Source: Candidatus Omnitrophota bacterium (lineage in GTDB: Bacteria > Omnitrophota > Gorgyraeia > Gygaellales > Profunditerraquicolaceae). Taken from it: a stretch of 5,288 nt of DNA. Below the pieces are notes generated by a model. It did not search any database. It was given only the letters and a program-made list of their open reading frames with translations, and had not been told where the DNA came from. Made by a program: the position numbers and the translations under genes. Positions 5,287 through 5,288 of the stretch are shown piece by piece; position 1 is the first letter of the stretch, and every line of letters begins with the position of its first letter. The stretch lies in assembly GCA_018825725.1 (NCBI GenBank), contig JAHKBC010000139.1, positions 1 to 5,288 on the forward strand, read 5' to 3'.

Positions 5287-5288
5287 AA

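Overview
The whole 5,288-base window lies inside one protein-coding gene on the minus strand. Read from base 5286 down to base 1, the frame runs 1,762 codons without a stop. Neither the true start nor the stop is in the window, so both ends of the gene lie outside it. There is no intergenic DNA, no RNA gene, no CRISPR array, no insertion sequence, and no promoter or terminator that I can support. All plus-strand open frames are short and sit opposite this gene; I treat them as shadows. Residue numbers (r1-r1762) count from base 5286 downward: the first base of codon n is at 5289-3n.

The protein is an internal piece of a very large protein that I cannot assign to a named family. From its N-terminal to its C-terminal side it changes character. 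r1-r195 is mostly short, glycine- and aspartate-rich beta-like segments and opens with a DxNxDG loop. r196-r280 is a small helical island. r281-r925 is again beta-like, with recurring strand patterns. r926-r957 is a charged Lys/Ala/Ser/Pro linker. r958-r1170 is a last beta-like stretch. A DxDxDG loop at r1178-r1189 marks an abrupt change. r1192-r1399 has no proline and looks like long amphipathic helices built on a 22-23-residue repeat. r1400-r1762 is a series of glycine- and alanine-rich hydrophobic helices with recurring motifs. Only one cysteine (r1657) occurs in the whole stretch.

The likely source is an uncultured bacterium with a Gram-negative type envelope. The base composition looks moderate (low to mid 40s % GC by eye), with heavy use of ATA for Ile and AGA/AGG for Arg alongside CGN. 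Giant open frames of this kind, with long anonymous beta-rich and helical regions, are known from Omnitrophota (candidate phylum OP3) and some related or predatory lineages. Omnitrophota is my first guess, at moderate-to-low confidence and without a marker gene.

By inference, the beta-rich part could be a stalk or adhesive region outside the cell, and the helical, glycine-rich part could associate with or insert into a membrane. Nothing in the window proves a function: I see no catalytic motif, signal peptide, sorting signal or toxin domain. The best candidate for something undescribed is the gene itself, in particular the switch from beta-rich repeats to a proline-free helical block followed by hydrophobic helices.
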